Source of the DNA: Peteryoungia aggregata LMG 23059
Lineage (GTDB): Bacteria > Pseudomonadota > Alphaproteobacteria > Rhizobiales > Rhizobiaceae
DNA length: 64,000 nt
Assembly (NCBI RefSeq): GCF_030814435.1
Contig: NZ_JAUSUW010000001.1
Span: forward strand, 310,001-374,000
Reading direction: 5' to 3'
Shown here: piece by piece, positions 19,445-28,428 of the stretch
Position numbering within the stretch: the first letter of the stretch is position 1
How the letters are laid out: every line of letters starts with the position of its first letter
The notes under the pieces: generated by a model
The model's input: only the letters and a program-made list of their open reading frames with translations
What the model was told of the DNA's origin: nothing
Database searches by the model: none
Position numbers and translations under genes: made by a program

Positions 19445-20307
19445 CGGGCGCGCGGCGAAACCGGGTCGTCGTCATCGGCCACATCAATCACGACCGCATC
19501 TGGCGGCTGAGCGAACCGTTGCGGGCCGGCGGCAGGATTGCCTGGACGTCGCGCGAAACGCGGCTTGGGGGTGGCGGATACTTCACAGCGAGACGGCTGC
19601 TGGAGCTCGGTCACCCCGTGGCTTTGCTGTCGAACCTGATGGATGACACCAATGGCGACGCCGCTCTTGCCGAGCTTCAGGAAGCCGGGTTCGACACGAC
19701 GCTCATTGCCCGCCGCGAAGGCGCCACAGACTTTGCCGATATTCTGCTGGACCCGACAGGCGAACGGACGATCCTCTCCAGCGAGAGGCGCCTGTCGCGA
19801 ACCTTCCTGCTCGATCAGCCGATCGCGGCCCTAGCATTTTATGTCAACGCGCCGAAGCTGCCGGAAGCGATCATCGCCTCACTGGCCGCAGCCCCCCTCG
19901 TGGTCTCGCAAATGCCCTTGCGTGAAGGCGAGCCGCGACCGGCGGATATCATGGTGGGCTCGAAGGCAGACCTTCCGGGCGTCAACCTGACGGATACCTG
20001 GCGGCGGGCGCAGGCGCTTGGCAGCGCCCGTCTCCGGCACCTGGTCATGACCGATGGACCGGGGGCGATCTCGGTCTTCGACGGAAAGGATGAAACAAGA
20101 GTGACCCTCAAGCGGGTCGTTCATGTCCGCGACACGATCGGCGCCGGCGACAGCTTCAGTGGCGCGCTGATACATGCCTTGCTGCGCGGAATCGACATCG
20201 TCGAGGCGAGCCGCAGCGCCGGGGACGAAACCGCAGACTGGCTGGAACGTCGCGAGGCACGATCAGCGCAGCAACAGCAAAATCCGGCCCCCCGCACCTT
20301 TGCCTGA
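19441..20307 (+). CDS. PfkB-family carbohydrate kinase
   Basis: A 288-residue ribokinase-family protein. The N terminus (VVVIGHINHDRIWRL) and glycine-rich motif RLGGGGYFTARRL correspond to PfkB motif 1. The C-terminal DTIGAGDSFSGALIHALL is PfkB motif 2 with the catalytic Asp in GAGDS. It overlaps the LacI gene by 4 bp (ATGA), so the two are translationally coupled. The sugar is unknown; it may phosphorylate a product of ThuAB, which is inference from neighbourhood. The last 20 residues are Gln/Pro-rich and poorly ordered. Confidence 0.87.
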   Translation: MTGARRNRVVVIGHINHDRIWRLSEPLRAGGRIAWTSRETRLGGGGYFTARRLLELGHPVALLSNLMDDTNGDAALAELQEAGFDTTLIARREGATDFADILLDPTGERTILSSERRLSRTFLLDQPIAALAFYVNAPKLPEAIIASLAAAPLVVSQMPLREGEPRPADIMVGSKADLPGVNLTDTWRRAQALGSARLRHLVMTDGPGAISVFDGKDETRVTLKRVVHVRDTIGAGDSFSGALIHALLRGIDIVEASRSAGDETADWLERREARSAQQQQNPAPRTFA

Positions 20308-20611
20308 TCAGCATCCCGGAACCCACATGACAGCCTCGGAGTTGGAGGGGACTGGAACACGGTCCCATTTTTGCAGCCCTGGCAGGTCATGACACCTACT
20401 CGGAGCCATGTCCTCCTTTGAACATGGGGCCCTCACGGAAGCTTGAAGCCTGCTACGCGAGCAGTTTCAGAATAAGCAACCGACTTGCCCTATCAATTCA
20501 TGACCTTTTTGGGTCTCTCATTTAACAAATCGAGATAATCGAATATCCTTTAAACATGAGGCTGATTCGAGAAAGCCTCGCGGGCTAAATGATTTAGCTG
20601 GGGATGCGGAC
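20308..20611. other. 304-bp intergenic stretch without recognised gene
   Basis: The left half is GC-rich; an imperfect CCATGT/ACATGG pair near 20407-20424 is the only small repeat seen. From about 20480 the sequence turns AT-rich (for example AACAAATCGAGATAATCG), as expected for a promoter of the small gene at 20612. I see no convincing coding frame, tRNA or terminator. Confidence 0.4.
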
Positions 20612-20854
20612 ATGCGGGAACAGATCGATATCGAGACCTGGGCGATGGTCAGGGCTCAGCAGATCGTCATGCAACACGGTGCCAATCTGGTCGTCGCCGC
20701 CCAGAGACTGGACCACAAGAAGACCACGGCAAATACGTATGCTTTGCGTGCAGCGATCATGACGTCGCTGATCGAAGCGCTGCATTCGCTGCAGGCACCG
20801 CCGGCTGAAACGGTCTCCCTGATGGAGATCCAGGCGGCCGCACACCAGGCCTGA
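20612..20854 (+). CDS. Small hypothetical protein, 80 residues
   Basis: An 80-residue frame with a mostly helical, soluble sequence (starting MREQIDIETWAMVRAQQIVM) and no membrane segment, signal or cysteine. The ribosome site is weak (GGGGAT seven bases before ATG), but the upstream DNA is AT-rich and promoter-like. It is convergent with the TupA-like gene, 18 bp apart. I do not recognise a family. It could be a genuine small helical protein or a chance frame. Confidence 0.5.
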   Translation: MREQIDIETWAMVRAQQIVMQHGANLVVAAQRLDHKKTTANTYALRAAIMTSLIEALHSLQAPPAETVSLMEIQAAAHQA

Positions 20855-20872
20855 AGCTTCACAAAGGGCGCG

Positions 20873-21811
20873 TCAGAACGAACGACGAAGCGACTTGGCC
20901 GGCAGCGGCCAGATGTCACCGATCAGCCGGTCATATTCCGGCGGTTCGAATGCTTCGAATCCACCACCCGGATAGAGCGTGAGTTCTCCGACGTAAAGCG
21001 CATCGCCCGTGTCGAAAAGGTCGACGCGGACGAAATCCAGATCACGCCCAAGGGTTTCCGACAGCGACACCATCAGGTCCAGCTGCTCCGGGCGCGGGAT
21101 CTCGTGCGGATAGGGCGGATAATAATCCGGGTCGTAGAACGGCAGGCGTTCCCATGAACGCGAATAGGTGGCGGAGTAGCCCTGATCGTCGGTGCGGGTG
21201 TCGATGATGATATGCGACAGCCGACCGCCAAAGACAAAGCAACGATAGTCCCAGGGGATACCGCCGTCCTTGCTCAGCATCTTCTCGATGACCACCTTGC
21301 GGTCAACCTGTGAATAGGCCCATTCGCGATTGTAGCGGGCATGGTCGATCGACAGCCATTCACCGAAGGGATCGTTTCTCTTCAGCGTTTCGACGTCCTC
21401 GGGTGTATAGATGAATTCCCCAAGGCCACTGGCGTGGTTCGGTTTCACCACAGCCGGCAGCGGGATCTTGGACCAGTCGACGTCAGAGAGTCTCGTGCCC
21501 GCCCAATAGGTTGGTATGACATGCGCCGCACCGACCTTTTCGGCCACATAGTCCTTCACCGCCAGCTTGTCGACGAGCTTGCCATAGAGCGGATTGCGGT
21601 CATGGATCTTCCGGTACTGGACCTTCTCCGAGAAGGTCTTCGGGTGGTCAATATCGGGCCATTCGCCCTTGATGCTCCAGAACTTGAGCTGCACGTAGAG
21701 CTTGTCCGGCAGCGGCGCGATCAGGCGCCAGAAGATCCGCTTGAGCAGATAGCGGAAGGAGTTCTGGTCGTAACCAGCCCGGATGAAGCTTTCCTTCTGT
21801 TCGCTCGCCAA
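20873..21811 (-). CDS. ATP-grasp protein, TupA-like
   Basis: A 312-residue protein of the TupA-like ATP-grasp family, which forms amide or ester-like bonds during polysaccharide or teichuronopeptide-type synthesis. Landmarks are HPKTFSEKVQYRKIHDRNPL, AVKDYVAEKVGAAHVIPTYW, the nucleotide-binding VVKPNHASGLGEFIY, the metal-site region RVDLFDTGDALYVGELTLYP and a C-terminal tryptophan-rich end. The start is a TTG at 21811 with GGAG about 8 bases upstream; no in-frame ATG precedes the conserved region. It stands alone, away from any glycosyltransferase, so its glycan is unknown. Confidence 0.82.
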   Translation of the reverse strand: MASEQKESFIRAGYDQNSFRYLLKRIFWRLIAPLPDKLYVQLKFWSIKGEWPDIDHPKTFSEKVQYRKIHDRNPLYGKLVDKLAVKDYVAEKVGAAHVIPTYWAGTRLSDVDWSKIPLPAVVKPNHASGLGEFIYTPEDVETLKRNDPFGEWLSIDHARYNREWAYSQVDRKVVIEKMLSKDGGIPWDYRCFVFGGRLSHIIIDTRTDDQGYSATYSRSWERLPFYDPDYYPPYPHEIPRPEQLDLMVSLSETLGRDLDFVRVDLFDTGDALYVGELTLYPGGGFEAFEPPEYDRLIGDIWPLPAKSLRRSF

Positions 21812-21940
21812 TATGCCATCTCCGCTTCCGTTGCCGGCGAACTTTAGAGGTCCCGGTTTATCGTCGGGTTAACCGCAGCGTACAGGATACCACCTTTCCT
21901 CCAGCTTGATCGAAGCGGCCAGACATGCGAGCGTCCCGCC

Positions 21941-22618
21941 ATGCGCATTCTGCTCGTGGAAGACACGCTCGACGTCGGAGAGGCGATCTCTCGCCGCTTT
22001 GAAACCATCGGCCATACCGTCGACTGGGAAACGAACGGCCGTGTCGCAGCCGAAATTCTTGATTTCACCGAATACGATCTCGTCATCCTCGACGTCATGC
22101 TGCCCGGCATGGACGGCTTCGCAATCCTGAAGCGCATGCGCGACAAGGGCAGCGCCGTGCCCGTTCTGGTGCTGACCGCGCGCTCCGAGATCGATGACCG
22201 CGTTGGCGCCCTCGACCTTGGAGCCGACGATTACCTCGTCAAACCCTTCGACTTCCGCGAACTCGAAGCCCGGGCGCGGGTACTGATGCGCCGCCGCGCC
22301 GGTGGCGAGGCAACCAACTTGATCGTCTGCGGCGACGTGCTGCTCGACCGCTCCCAACGATCGGTGAAGGTGGGCAATCGCGAAGTGCCGCTCAAGCGTC
22401 GCGAGATGACGCTGCTCGAAATCCTGGCCAGCCGGCCGGGACGGGTGTTCAGCAAGGACCAGCTCCTCGACCAGCTGTTCGGTTTCGATGAACCGGCGGG
22501 GCCGAATGCAATCGAGCTTTATGTCGGTCGCCTGAGAAAGAAGCTCGAAGGAGCCAAGGCCCGCATCGTAACCGTGCGCGGCGTGGGCTATCAGCTGGTG
22601 TCCGATGCAGAGGACTAG
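21941..22618 (+). CDS. tctD: OmpR-family response regulator, TctD-like
   Basis: A 225-residue response regulator. The receiver domain has the acidic pair ED at residues 7-8, phospho-acceptor Asp51 (LVILDVMLPGMDG), the T/K switch residues (LTARSE, VKPFDF) and a C-terminal winged helix ending VTVRGVGYQLV. It overlaps the sensor kinase gene by 14 bp. TctD-type regulators control tricarboxylate transporters, and a tctCBA set lies nearby on the opposite strand. The symbol is a family assignment. Confidence 0.9.
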   Translation: MRILLVEDTLDVGEAISRRFETIGHTVDWETNGRVAAEILDFTEYDLVILDVMLPGMDGFAILKRMRDKGSAVPVLVLTARSEIDDRVGALDLGADDYLVKPFDFRELEARARVLMRRRAGGEATNLIVCGDVLLDRSQRSVKVGNREVPLKRREMTLLEILASRPGRVFSKDQLLDQLFGFDEPAGPNAIELYVGRLRKKLEGAKARIVTVRGVGYQLVSDAED

Positions 22619-23999
22619 ACGCTCTCTCTTCGCCCGACTGGTCATCCGTGTCGCCGTGGTTCTTGCCGGCGGCGCCGCGATCCTGGTAACCGCCGCGTGG
22701 TTCTATGCCCGCGCAGCCGCCGACGAAGCCTATGATCGGTTGCTCCAGGGCGCGGCCATCCAGATCCTCGACAGCCTGGTGGTCGAGGAAGGCCGGATCA
22801 CCGTCGACCTGCCACCGAGCGCCTTTGAGCTCCTCGGCCTCGCGCCACGCGACAAGATTTTCTACCGCGTGGTGGCCCCCGACGGCTCTACGCTGACAGG
22901 CTATGAAGATCTCGACTTCCCCACCGATGTCACCAATGCCCGCACCGAGACGCTGTTCGAGACGGCGAGCTTCCGTGATCAACCGGTCCGCATGGTCGCC
23001 GCGAGCCGCGCCATTGCCGATCCCGTGATCGGCGGCTGGGCGAATGTGCTGATTGCCCAGACGACCGAAGCCCGGCAGGCGCTGACAACCGAACTCACCA
23101 CGCGTGCGCTCGTGCTTGTTGGCGTCATGAGCCTGCTCGCGCTCGGCGGCACGGTCCTGGCCGTGCGCTATTCGCTGCGGCCGCTCGATGCGCTGGGCGA
23201 TACGCTCCGCCGCCGCGACAGCCAGGACCTGACACCGCTGGCCGTCGACGTGCCCCGGGAACTCTCGCCCTTCGTCGAGTCGATCAACCACTTCATGCGG
23301 CGTCTCGATGATCGCCTGCGCCTCCTGCAACGCTTTATCGCCGACAGTGCTCACCAGATCCGCACGCCGCTGACGGCGCTGTCCGCCCAGGTCAGCCTGA
23401 TCGACGAGAATGCGCTGTCCGAAAACGATCGCCGCCATCTCGACCGGGTGAAGGACCGTGCCTCGGAACTCGCGCGCTTCACCACGCAGCTTCTCAACCA
23501 CGCCATGGTGATCCACCGCTTCGATTCCGTGCAGCTGTCGCCGACCGATGTCGTCGACGTGGCCCGCAAGGCCTTCCGCGCCGCCGTTCCGATTACCATC
23601 GACCCCGACATCGTCGTCTCCTTCGAGGCCCCGCCGGAAGCCTTGACCGTCATGGGCGATGCCCTGAGCCTGCGCGAGGCAATCGTCAACATCATCGACA
23701 ATTCGCTCCGTCATGGCGTCGAAGCAAGCCTTGCCGTGCGTGTGATCAAGCGCGGCAATTTCGTCCTGGTCGAGGTGGAGGACGATGGCCCCGGCATCCC
23801 GGCGCAGGACTGGGCCCAGGTGACACGCCGCTTCGTCTCGTCGAAAACAGGCGAAGGCAGCTCCGGCCTCGGTTTTGCGATCGCCTCGGAAGTGGCAACG
23901 ACACTGAACGGTGCATTGGCCTTTCGCGAACGCACTCCTCAGACCGGCTTTACCGTCTTCCTCGAACTCCCCCTGATCGATGCGAGGCCAGCCGCATGA
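22605..23999 (+). CDS. tctE: Sensor histidine kinase, TctE-like
   Basis: A 464-residue inner-membrane kinase with TM1 at about residues 10-30, an extracytoplasmic domain of roughly 130 residues of the short TctE/2CSK_N kind, TM2 near 166-188, HAMP-like linker, H-box (FIADSAHQIRTPLTAL), N-box (EAIVNIIDNSLRHG) and G-boxes (VEDDGPGIP, GSSGLGFAIA). It overlaps both the regulator gene upstream and the binding-protein gene downstream, so all three form one translational unit. The small sensor domain may rely on that binding protein for ligand perception, which is inference. Confidence 0.9.
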   Translation: MQRTRRSLFARLVIRVAVVLAGGAAILVTAAWFYARAAADEAYDRLLQGAAIQILDSLVVEEGRITVDLPPSAFELLGLAPRDKIFYRVVAPDGSTLTGYEDLDFPTDVTNARTETLFETASFRDQPVRMVAASRAIADPVIGGWANVLIAQTTEARQALTTELTTRALVLVGVMSLLALGGTVLAVRYSLRPLDALGDTLRRRDSQDLTPLAVDVPRELSPFVESINHFMRRLDDRLRLLQRFIADSAHQIRTPLTALSAQVSLIDENALSENDRRHLDRVKDRASELARFTTQLLNHAMVIHRFDSVQLSPTDVVDVARKAFRAAVPITIDPDIVVSFEAPPEALTVMGDALSLREAIVNIIDNSLRHGVEASLAVRVIKRGNFVLVEVEDDGPGIPAQDWAQVTRRFVSSKTGEGSSGLGFAIASEVATTLNGALAFRERTPQTGFTVFLELPLIDARPAA

Positions 24000-25099
24000 A
24001 CCTGTCGACGACAACACGCTCGTTCACCGCAGCTCTCGTCGCAGCAGCCCTCTGTACGACCTCAGTCCTTGCGCTCGAGGGCGATCGCTCGGTCTTTCCG
24101 GCTCTGGCAGAAGAGCGCACCCGGCTTGTCATAAACGGCGTCACCGACGCCGATGTGATCGCACCGCTGATCCGTAACTTCCAGGAGACGGCGCCGGACG
24201 TGACGGTCGAATTCAACGACTATGTCAGCAACGACCTCTTCCGCGAAGCGGAACTGGCCTGCCGCCTGAAACGCAGCCATGGCGACCTCTGGATTTCCTC
24301 CTCCGTCGACCATCTGGTGAAGCTTGCCAATGATGGCTGCGCGCGGGCACATCAGTCAGTGGAGACCGAAAGGGTCTCGGCCTGGGCCAACTGGCGCGAC
24401 GAAGTCTTTGGCTTTGCCTTCGAGCCGGCCGTCATTGTCTATGATGCCTCCCAGGTGCCGCCGGAGGATGTGCCCCGCTCGCATGTCGAGATCGCCGAAC
24501 TTCTGCGCCGCAAGCCGGACGAATACTGGACCCGGATCGGCACCTACAACGTCCAACTGTCAGGCGTCGGTTATCTGCTGGCCTTCCACGATGCCCAGCA
24601 GGCACCGACGAGCTACGGCCGCCTGCTCGAAAGCTTCAGCCGCGCCCAGGTGGTGACAAGTTGCTGCAACAAGGAAGTGCTGGATCTGATCGAAAGCGGC
24701 CGGCTGAAGATCGCCTACAACATCCTCGGCTCCTATGCCTATGCGCGCTATCTGCGCAACAACGACATGCGGGTCGTGGTACCCCGCGATTATACCTTGA
24801 TCCTGACACGCGGCGCGATGATCCCGACCCATTCACCCCAGCCGGAACTCGCCGCCCGTTTCCTCGACTACCTGGTCTCCGAACGCGGTCAGCAGGTTGC
24901 GCGGGAGAAGGCCTTTTACTTCGCTGAAAATGCCCCCCTGCCGCCGGGGGTGGACGGCCCGATCTCCCTGATCGAATCCGGCATCGGCCGGCCGATCCGG
25001 GTTGGCCCCGCTTTGCTCGCCGCCCAGGACAGAGCAACCCGGGAAGAGTTCATCCGCAACTGGACCTCGCTCTTCGCACCCGGCGCCCCACAGCAATAA
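23996..25099 (+). CDS. Orphan ABC-type periplasmic binding protein coupled to TctDE
   Basis: A 367-residue protein with a Sec signal (about residues 1-27, ending near VLALEG) and a class II periplasmic binding-protein fold like those of iron(III), thiamine or polyamine importers (RTRLVINGVTDADVIAPLIR near the mature N terminus). Its ATG overlaps the tctE stop by 4 bp. No permease or ATPase is adjacent. Uptake is therefore unlikely to be its main role; a ligand-presenting partner for the TctE-like kinase is the simplest reading. A CC pair at the TSCCNKE segment could be a disulfide or metal site. Ligand unknown. Confidence 0.83.
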   Translation: MNLSTTTRSFTAALVAAALCTTSVLALEGDRSVFPALAEERTRLVINGVTDADVIAPLIRNFQETAPDVTVEFNDYVSNDLFREAELACRLKRSHGDLWISSSVDHLVKLANDGCARAHQSVETERVSAWANWRDEVFGFAFEPAVIVYDASQVPPEDVPRSHVEIAELLRRKPDEYWTRIGTYNVQLSGVGYLLAFHDAQQAPTSYGRLLESFSRAQVVTSCCNKEVLDLIESGRLKIAYNILGSYAYARYLRNNDMRVVVPRDYTLILTRGAMIPTHSPQPELAARFLDYLVSERGQQVAREKAFYFAENAPLPPGVDGPISLIESGIGRPIRVGPALLAAQDRATREEFIRNWTSLFAPGAPQQ

Positions 25100-25130
25100 A
25101 AAAGGCTGGCGTCGCAGCCAGCCTTTAGAA
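25098..25130. terminator. Bidirectional terminator between convergent operons
   Basis: A 10-bp perfect stem AAAGGCTGGC (25101-25110) / GCCAGCCTTT (25117-25126) has a 6-base loop and A-rich and T-rich edges on both sides. It ends the tctDE-binding protein operon rightward and can end tctCBA leftward. Confidence 0.82.
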
Positions 25131-25148
25131 GTGACAGGATGACAGACC

Positions 25149-26654
25149 TCAGTCTTCTTCCTGGAAGACCTCCTCGCGCTTCTTCTTGACGCTCGGAAGG
25201 AAGACCACGACCAGAACGGCAAGCGCAATCAGGAGAAGCGTCAAGCTGATCGGTCGGGTGACGAAGGTCGACGGGTCCCCGCGCGACAGGATCATCGCTC
25301 GCCGCAGGTTCTCTTCAAGCAATGGCCCGAGAACGAAGCCGAGCAGCAAGGGCGCCGGCTCGCAACGCAGCTTGACCAGCACATAGCCGATGAGCCCGAA
25401 GAAGGCGACGGCATAGAGGTCAAAGATATTGCCGTTGACGCTGTAGACCCCGATCGAGCAGAAGGCCATGATGATCGGGAATAGCACGTAGTAAGGGATC
25501 GTCAGGAGCTTCACCCAGAGCCCGATCAGCGGCAGGTTCAAGACCAGCAGCATCAGGTTGCCGATCCACATCGAGGCGATGATGCCCCAGAACAGCGCCG
25601 GCTGTTCGCTGGCGACGTTCGGACCGGGCACGATGCCCTGGATGATCATCGCACCGACCATCAGCGCCATGACCGGATTGGCGGGAATGCCGAGGGTAAG
25701 CAGCGGGATGAACGACGTCTGGGCACCGGCATTGTTGGCCGATTCCGGACCCGCGACCCCTTCGATGGCGCCATGGCCGAATTCCCCAGGGTTCTTCGCC
25801 ATGCGCTTTTCGACCGTGTAGGACGCAAAGGATGCAAGGATCGCGCCGCCACCCGGCAGGATGCCAAGCGCCGAGCCAATGCCCGTACCGCGCAGCACCG
25901 GGCCGATCATCCGCTTGAAATCGTCACGCGTCGGCATCAGACCGCTGACCTTGGTGATCAGCACGGTGCGATTGCGGTCGCTTTCGAGGTTGCGCAGGAT
26001 TTCGGCAACACCGAAAACGCCAACGGCGACCGCGACGAAGTTCAAACCATCCGCATATTCGGTGATGCCCATCGTGAAGCGCGGCGTGCCCGAATAGATG
26101 TCCGTGCCGACAAGCCCGAGCAGCAGGCCGAGTGCGACCATGGCAAGCGCCTTGATGATCGAGCCGTGGGCAAGCGCGATCGACGAGACCAGACCGACGA
26201 TCATCAGGGAGAAGTATTCGGCCGCACCGAATTCAAGCGCGATGGCGGTGAGCGGCGGCGCAAAGATCGCGACGAGGAAGGTCGAGACGGTGCCGGCGAA
26301 GAAGGAGCCGATGGCGGCGATTGCAAGCGCTGCCCCTGCCCTTCCCTTGCGGGCCATCTGGTAGCCGTCGATCGCGGTCACTGCCGAGGAGGATTCACCC
26401 GGCATATTGATCAGGATCGCCGTGGTCGAGCCGCCATATTGCGCGCCGTAATAGATGCCGGCGAGCATGATCAGCGACGAGACGGGTTCGAGCTGGAAGG
26501 TGATCGGCAAGAGCATGGCGATGGTCGCTGTCGCGCCGATGCCGGGGAGAACACCGATCAGCGTGCCAAGGATGACGCCGACCAGGCAGAAGAACAGGTT
26601 CTCGATGGAACCAGCTGTCGAGAAGCCGAGGGCGAGATTGCTGATGAAATCCAT
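25149..26654 (-). CDS. tctA: Tripartite tricarboxylate transporter large membrane subunit TctA
   Basis: A 501-residue membrane protein with about 12 hydrophobic segments and the TctA signature loops GVLPGIGATATIAMLLPITF near the N terminus and GILPGGGAILASFASYTVEK in the second half, a duplicated motif of this family. It is the large subunit of a secondary importer fed by TctC. The start at 26654 follows GAGGAGG. The frame opens further upstream over tctB but that extension is non-coding in character. Ten bases separate it from tctB. Confidence 0.96.
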   Translation of the reverse strand: MDFISNLALGFSTAGSIENLFFCLVGVILGTLIGVLPGIGATATIAMLLPITFQLEPVSSLIMLAGIYYGAQYGGSTTAILINMPGESSSAVTAIDGYQMARKGRAGAALAIAAIGSFFAGTVSTFLVAIFAPPLTAIALEFGAAEYFSLMIVGLVSSIALAHGSIIKALAMVALGLLLGLVGTDIYSGTPRFTMGITEYADGLNFVAVAVGVFGVAEILRNLESDRNRTVLITKVSGLMPTRDDFKRMIGPVLRGTGIGSALGILPGGGAILASFASYTVEKRMAKNPGEFGHGAIEGVAGPESANNAGAQTSFIPLLTLGIPANPVMALMVGAMIIQGIVPGPNVASEQPALFWGIIASMWIGNLMLLVLNLPLIGLWVKLLTIPYYVLFPIIMAFCSIGVYSVNGNIFDLYAVAFFGLIGYVLVKLRCEPAPLLLGFVLGPLLEENLRRAMILSRGDPSTFVTRPISLTLLLIALAVLVVVFLPSVKKKREEVFQEED

Positions 26655-26664
26655 GGTCGCCTCC

Positions 26665-27123
26665 TCAACGGAACCAGGGGCCGAAGCGTTCGAACGGCAG
26701 ACCGAGGCCGTAACTGAACACGAGGACCGAGAAGAAGGTGATGCCGGTCGCAAGCGCCAGCGCTGCCGGAACCCGGAGCCGCTCCGAGGCGAAGCTTGCG
26801 ATGAAGGCGGCAACGAAAAGGGCCGGCACGAAACCGGCGCCACGCACCAGAAGGCCGAAGACAATCGGTGCCGGCAGAATGAAGAGCATGCCGCGCCAGG
26901 CAATTGCGCCGATGACGTCACCCGTGACTTTCACGGACTGCACGAGAATGACGGCGCCAAGAAGCGTCAGCACACCGGCAAGCACGAGCGGAAAGTAACC
27001 CGGCCCCATGCGGAAGGCCGTTCCCAGTTCCAGCGACAGTGATTGAAAAACGAAGAAGAGGCCGAGCCCGATGAACAGCAGACCGCAAAGCAGGTTGGCC
27101 GTGTCGAAGCGTAAGGATTTCAT
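26665..27123 (-). CDS. tctB: Tripartite tricarboxylate transporter small membrane subunit TctB
   Basis: A 152-residue membrane protein with four hydrophobic segments (N-terminal ANLLCGLLFIGLGLFFVFQS, then MGPGYFPLVLAGVLTLLGA) as expected for TctB. The MGPGYFP motif between helices 1 and 2 is characteristic. The start at 27123 follows GGGGGACATC. It sits between tctC and tctA on the same strand and completes the three-part importer. Confidence 0.93.
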   Translation of the reverse strand: MKSLRFDTANLLCGLLFIGLGLFFVFQSLSLELGTAFRMGPGYFPLVLAGVLTLLGAVILVQSVKVTGDVIGAIAWRGMLFILPAPIVFGLLVRGAGFVPALFVAAFIASFASERLRVPAALALATGITFFSVLVFSYGLGLPFERFGPWFR

Positions 27124-27225
27124 GATGTCCCCCGACAAAAGGCGCGGACGGCCTTGGAACTGGCCGGCCGGCACGACAAGTCGCGGACCCGGTCGCAGGA
27201 CCGGATCCGCACAGGTGTGGATGGA

Positions 27226-28206
27226 TCAGTCGGCGTACTGGCCGGCAGCTTCGATAACCGGCTTCCAGCGCGCGATTTCGCTTTCAAGCTTGGCCTTGAG
27301 AGCCGCAGGCGTGACATCGGCCTCGGGCGACGGAGCGGTGCCGAGCTCGGCGAAGCGTGCGGCGACATTCTCGTCCTTGAGAGCCTTCTTGAGCGAGGCA
27401 TTGAGCTTGTCGATCGCTTCAGCAGGCGTGCCCTTGGGCGTGTAGACGCCGTGCCAGATGCCGACCTGGAAGTCGGTGAGGCCACCTTCAGCCGCCGTCG
27501 GCACATCAGGCAGAACCGGCAGGCGCTCGGCAGAGGTCACGGCATAGGCCTTGATCGTGCCGCCCTGGATCTGCTTCGTCGTGTTGGTGGTCTGGTCACA
27601 CATGATGTCGACCTGACCGCCGAGCAGATCGGTCATGGCCGGACCTGTGCCCTTGTAGGGAACTGTGACGAGCGGCGTCTCGATCTGGCTCATGAACAGC
27701 ATGCCGCAGAGATGCGAGGCAGCGCCGATGCCGGCATTGGCAACCGTGACCTTGTCCTTGTTGGCCTTCACATATTCCACAAGACCCTTGAGGTCGGTCG
27801 GCTCGAAGTCCTTGCGGGCGACGATGGTCATGGGGACATCGGTGACGAGACCGACATAGTCGAAGGCATTCAGCGGATCATAGGCGAGCTTGCGGTAAAG
27901 GCTGGCGCTGGTCGCCATGCCGATGTGATGAAGAAGGATGGTGTAGCCATCCGGCTCCGAGCTCGCGACGCGGCCAGCACCCAGCGTACCACCGGCACCG
28001 CCGACATTCTCGACGAGGACCTGCTGGCCGAGATCCTTGGACATGGATTCAGCGACGAGACGCGCGACCGTATCTGTCGGACCACCGGCCGCAAACGGCA
28101 CGACCATGGTGATCGAGCGCTCGGGATAGGTCTGGGCCGATGCAGATGCTGCGATGAAGGTTGCCGCAATGGCGGTCGCGCTGAAGAGCGACTTGAAGAA
28201 AGTCAT
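27226..28206 (-). CDS. tctC: Tripartite tricarboxylate transporter substrate-binding protein TctC
   Basis: A 326-residue periplasmic binding protein of the Bug/TctC family. It has a Sec signal at residues about 1-24, then the characteristic YPERSITMVVPFAAGGPTD segment that forms the carboxylate-binding loop. The start at 28206 follows GGGAGG. The gene leads the tctCBA operon and lies 222 bp downstream of the DctD-like regulator gene on the same strand. The ligand is probably a di- or tricarboxylate; the fold accepts many small carboxylates. Confidence 0.94.
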   Translation of the reverse strand: MTFFKSLFSATAIAATFIAASASAQTYPERSITMVVPFAAGGPTDTVARLVAESMSKDLGQQVLVENVGGAGGTLGAGRVASSEPDGYTILLHHIGMATSASLYRKLAYDPLNAFDYVGLVTDVPMTIVARKDFEPTDLKGLVEYVKANKDKVTVANAGIGAASHLCGMLFMSQIETPLVTVPYKGTGPAMTDLLGGQVDIMCDQTTNTTKQIQGGTIKAYAVTSAERLPVLPDVPTAAEGGLTDFQVGIWHGVYTPKGTPAEAIDKLNASLKKALKDENVAARFAELGTAPSPEADVTPAALKAKLESEIARWKPVIEAAGQYAD

Positions 28207-28428
28207 GAAAGCCTCCCGGTTCGATTGATCCTGCCGGTTCGGCTCCTCCCGCCGGCATTGGATGGCCCGATCTTCTTCAGGTGAGGCCCGGTCACAATTG
28301 CCTCGGAGACATAGTGTTAAGCTATTCTGACCTGCCGCACCGCAACATGGGTAGGTTTCCGCCCAAGTCGCTTTTCGGATGTGTGGATTCCCACCCATCA
28401 GCCCGACTGCGACAGTGCAAGCGGCGCC

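Noticed and set aside
20400..20430. CCATGT/ACATGG pair as an operator
   Set aside because: Arms are short and imperfect and lie far from any start codon; likely chance.
22449..24017. Long open frame opposite the TctE-like kinase gene
   Set aside because: The kinase boxes on the plus strand are intact, and the antisense product is repetitive and charged.
26655..26921. N-terminal extension of tctA over tctB
   Set aside because: The extension has no membrane-protein character and GAGGAGG sits directly before the ATG at 26654.
28207..28428. A sigma54 promoter upstream of tctC
   Set aside because: I looked on the minus strand for GG-N10-GC in a TGGCAC-N5-TTGC context and found no acceptable match.
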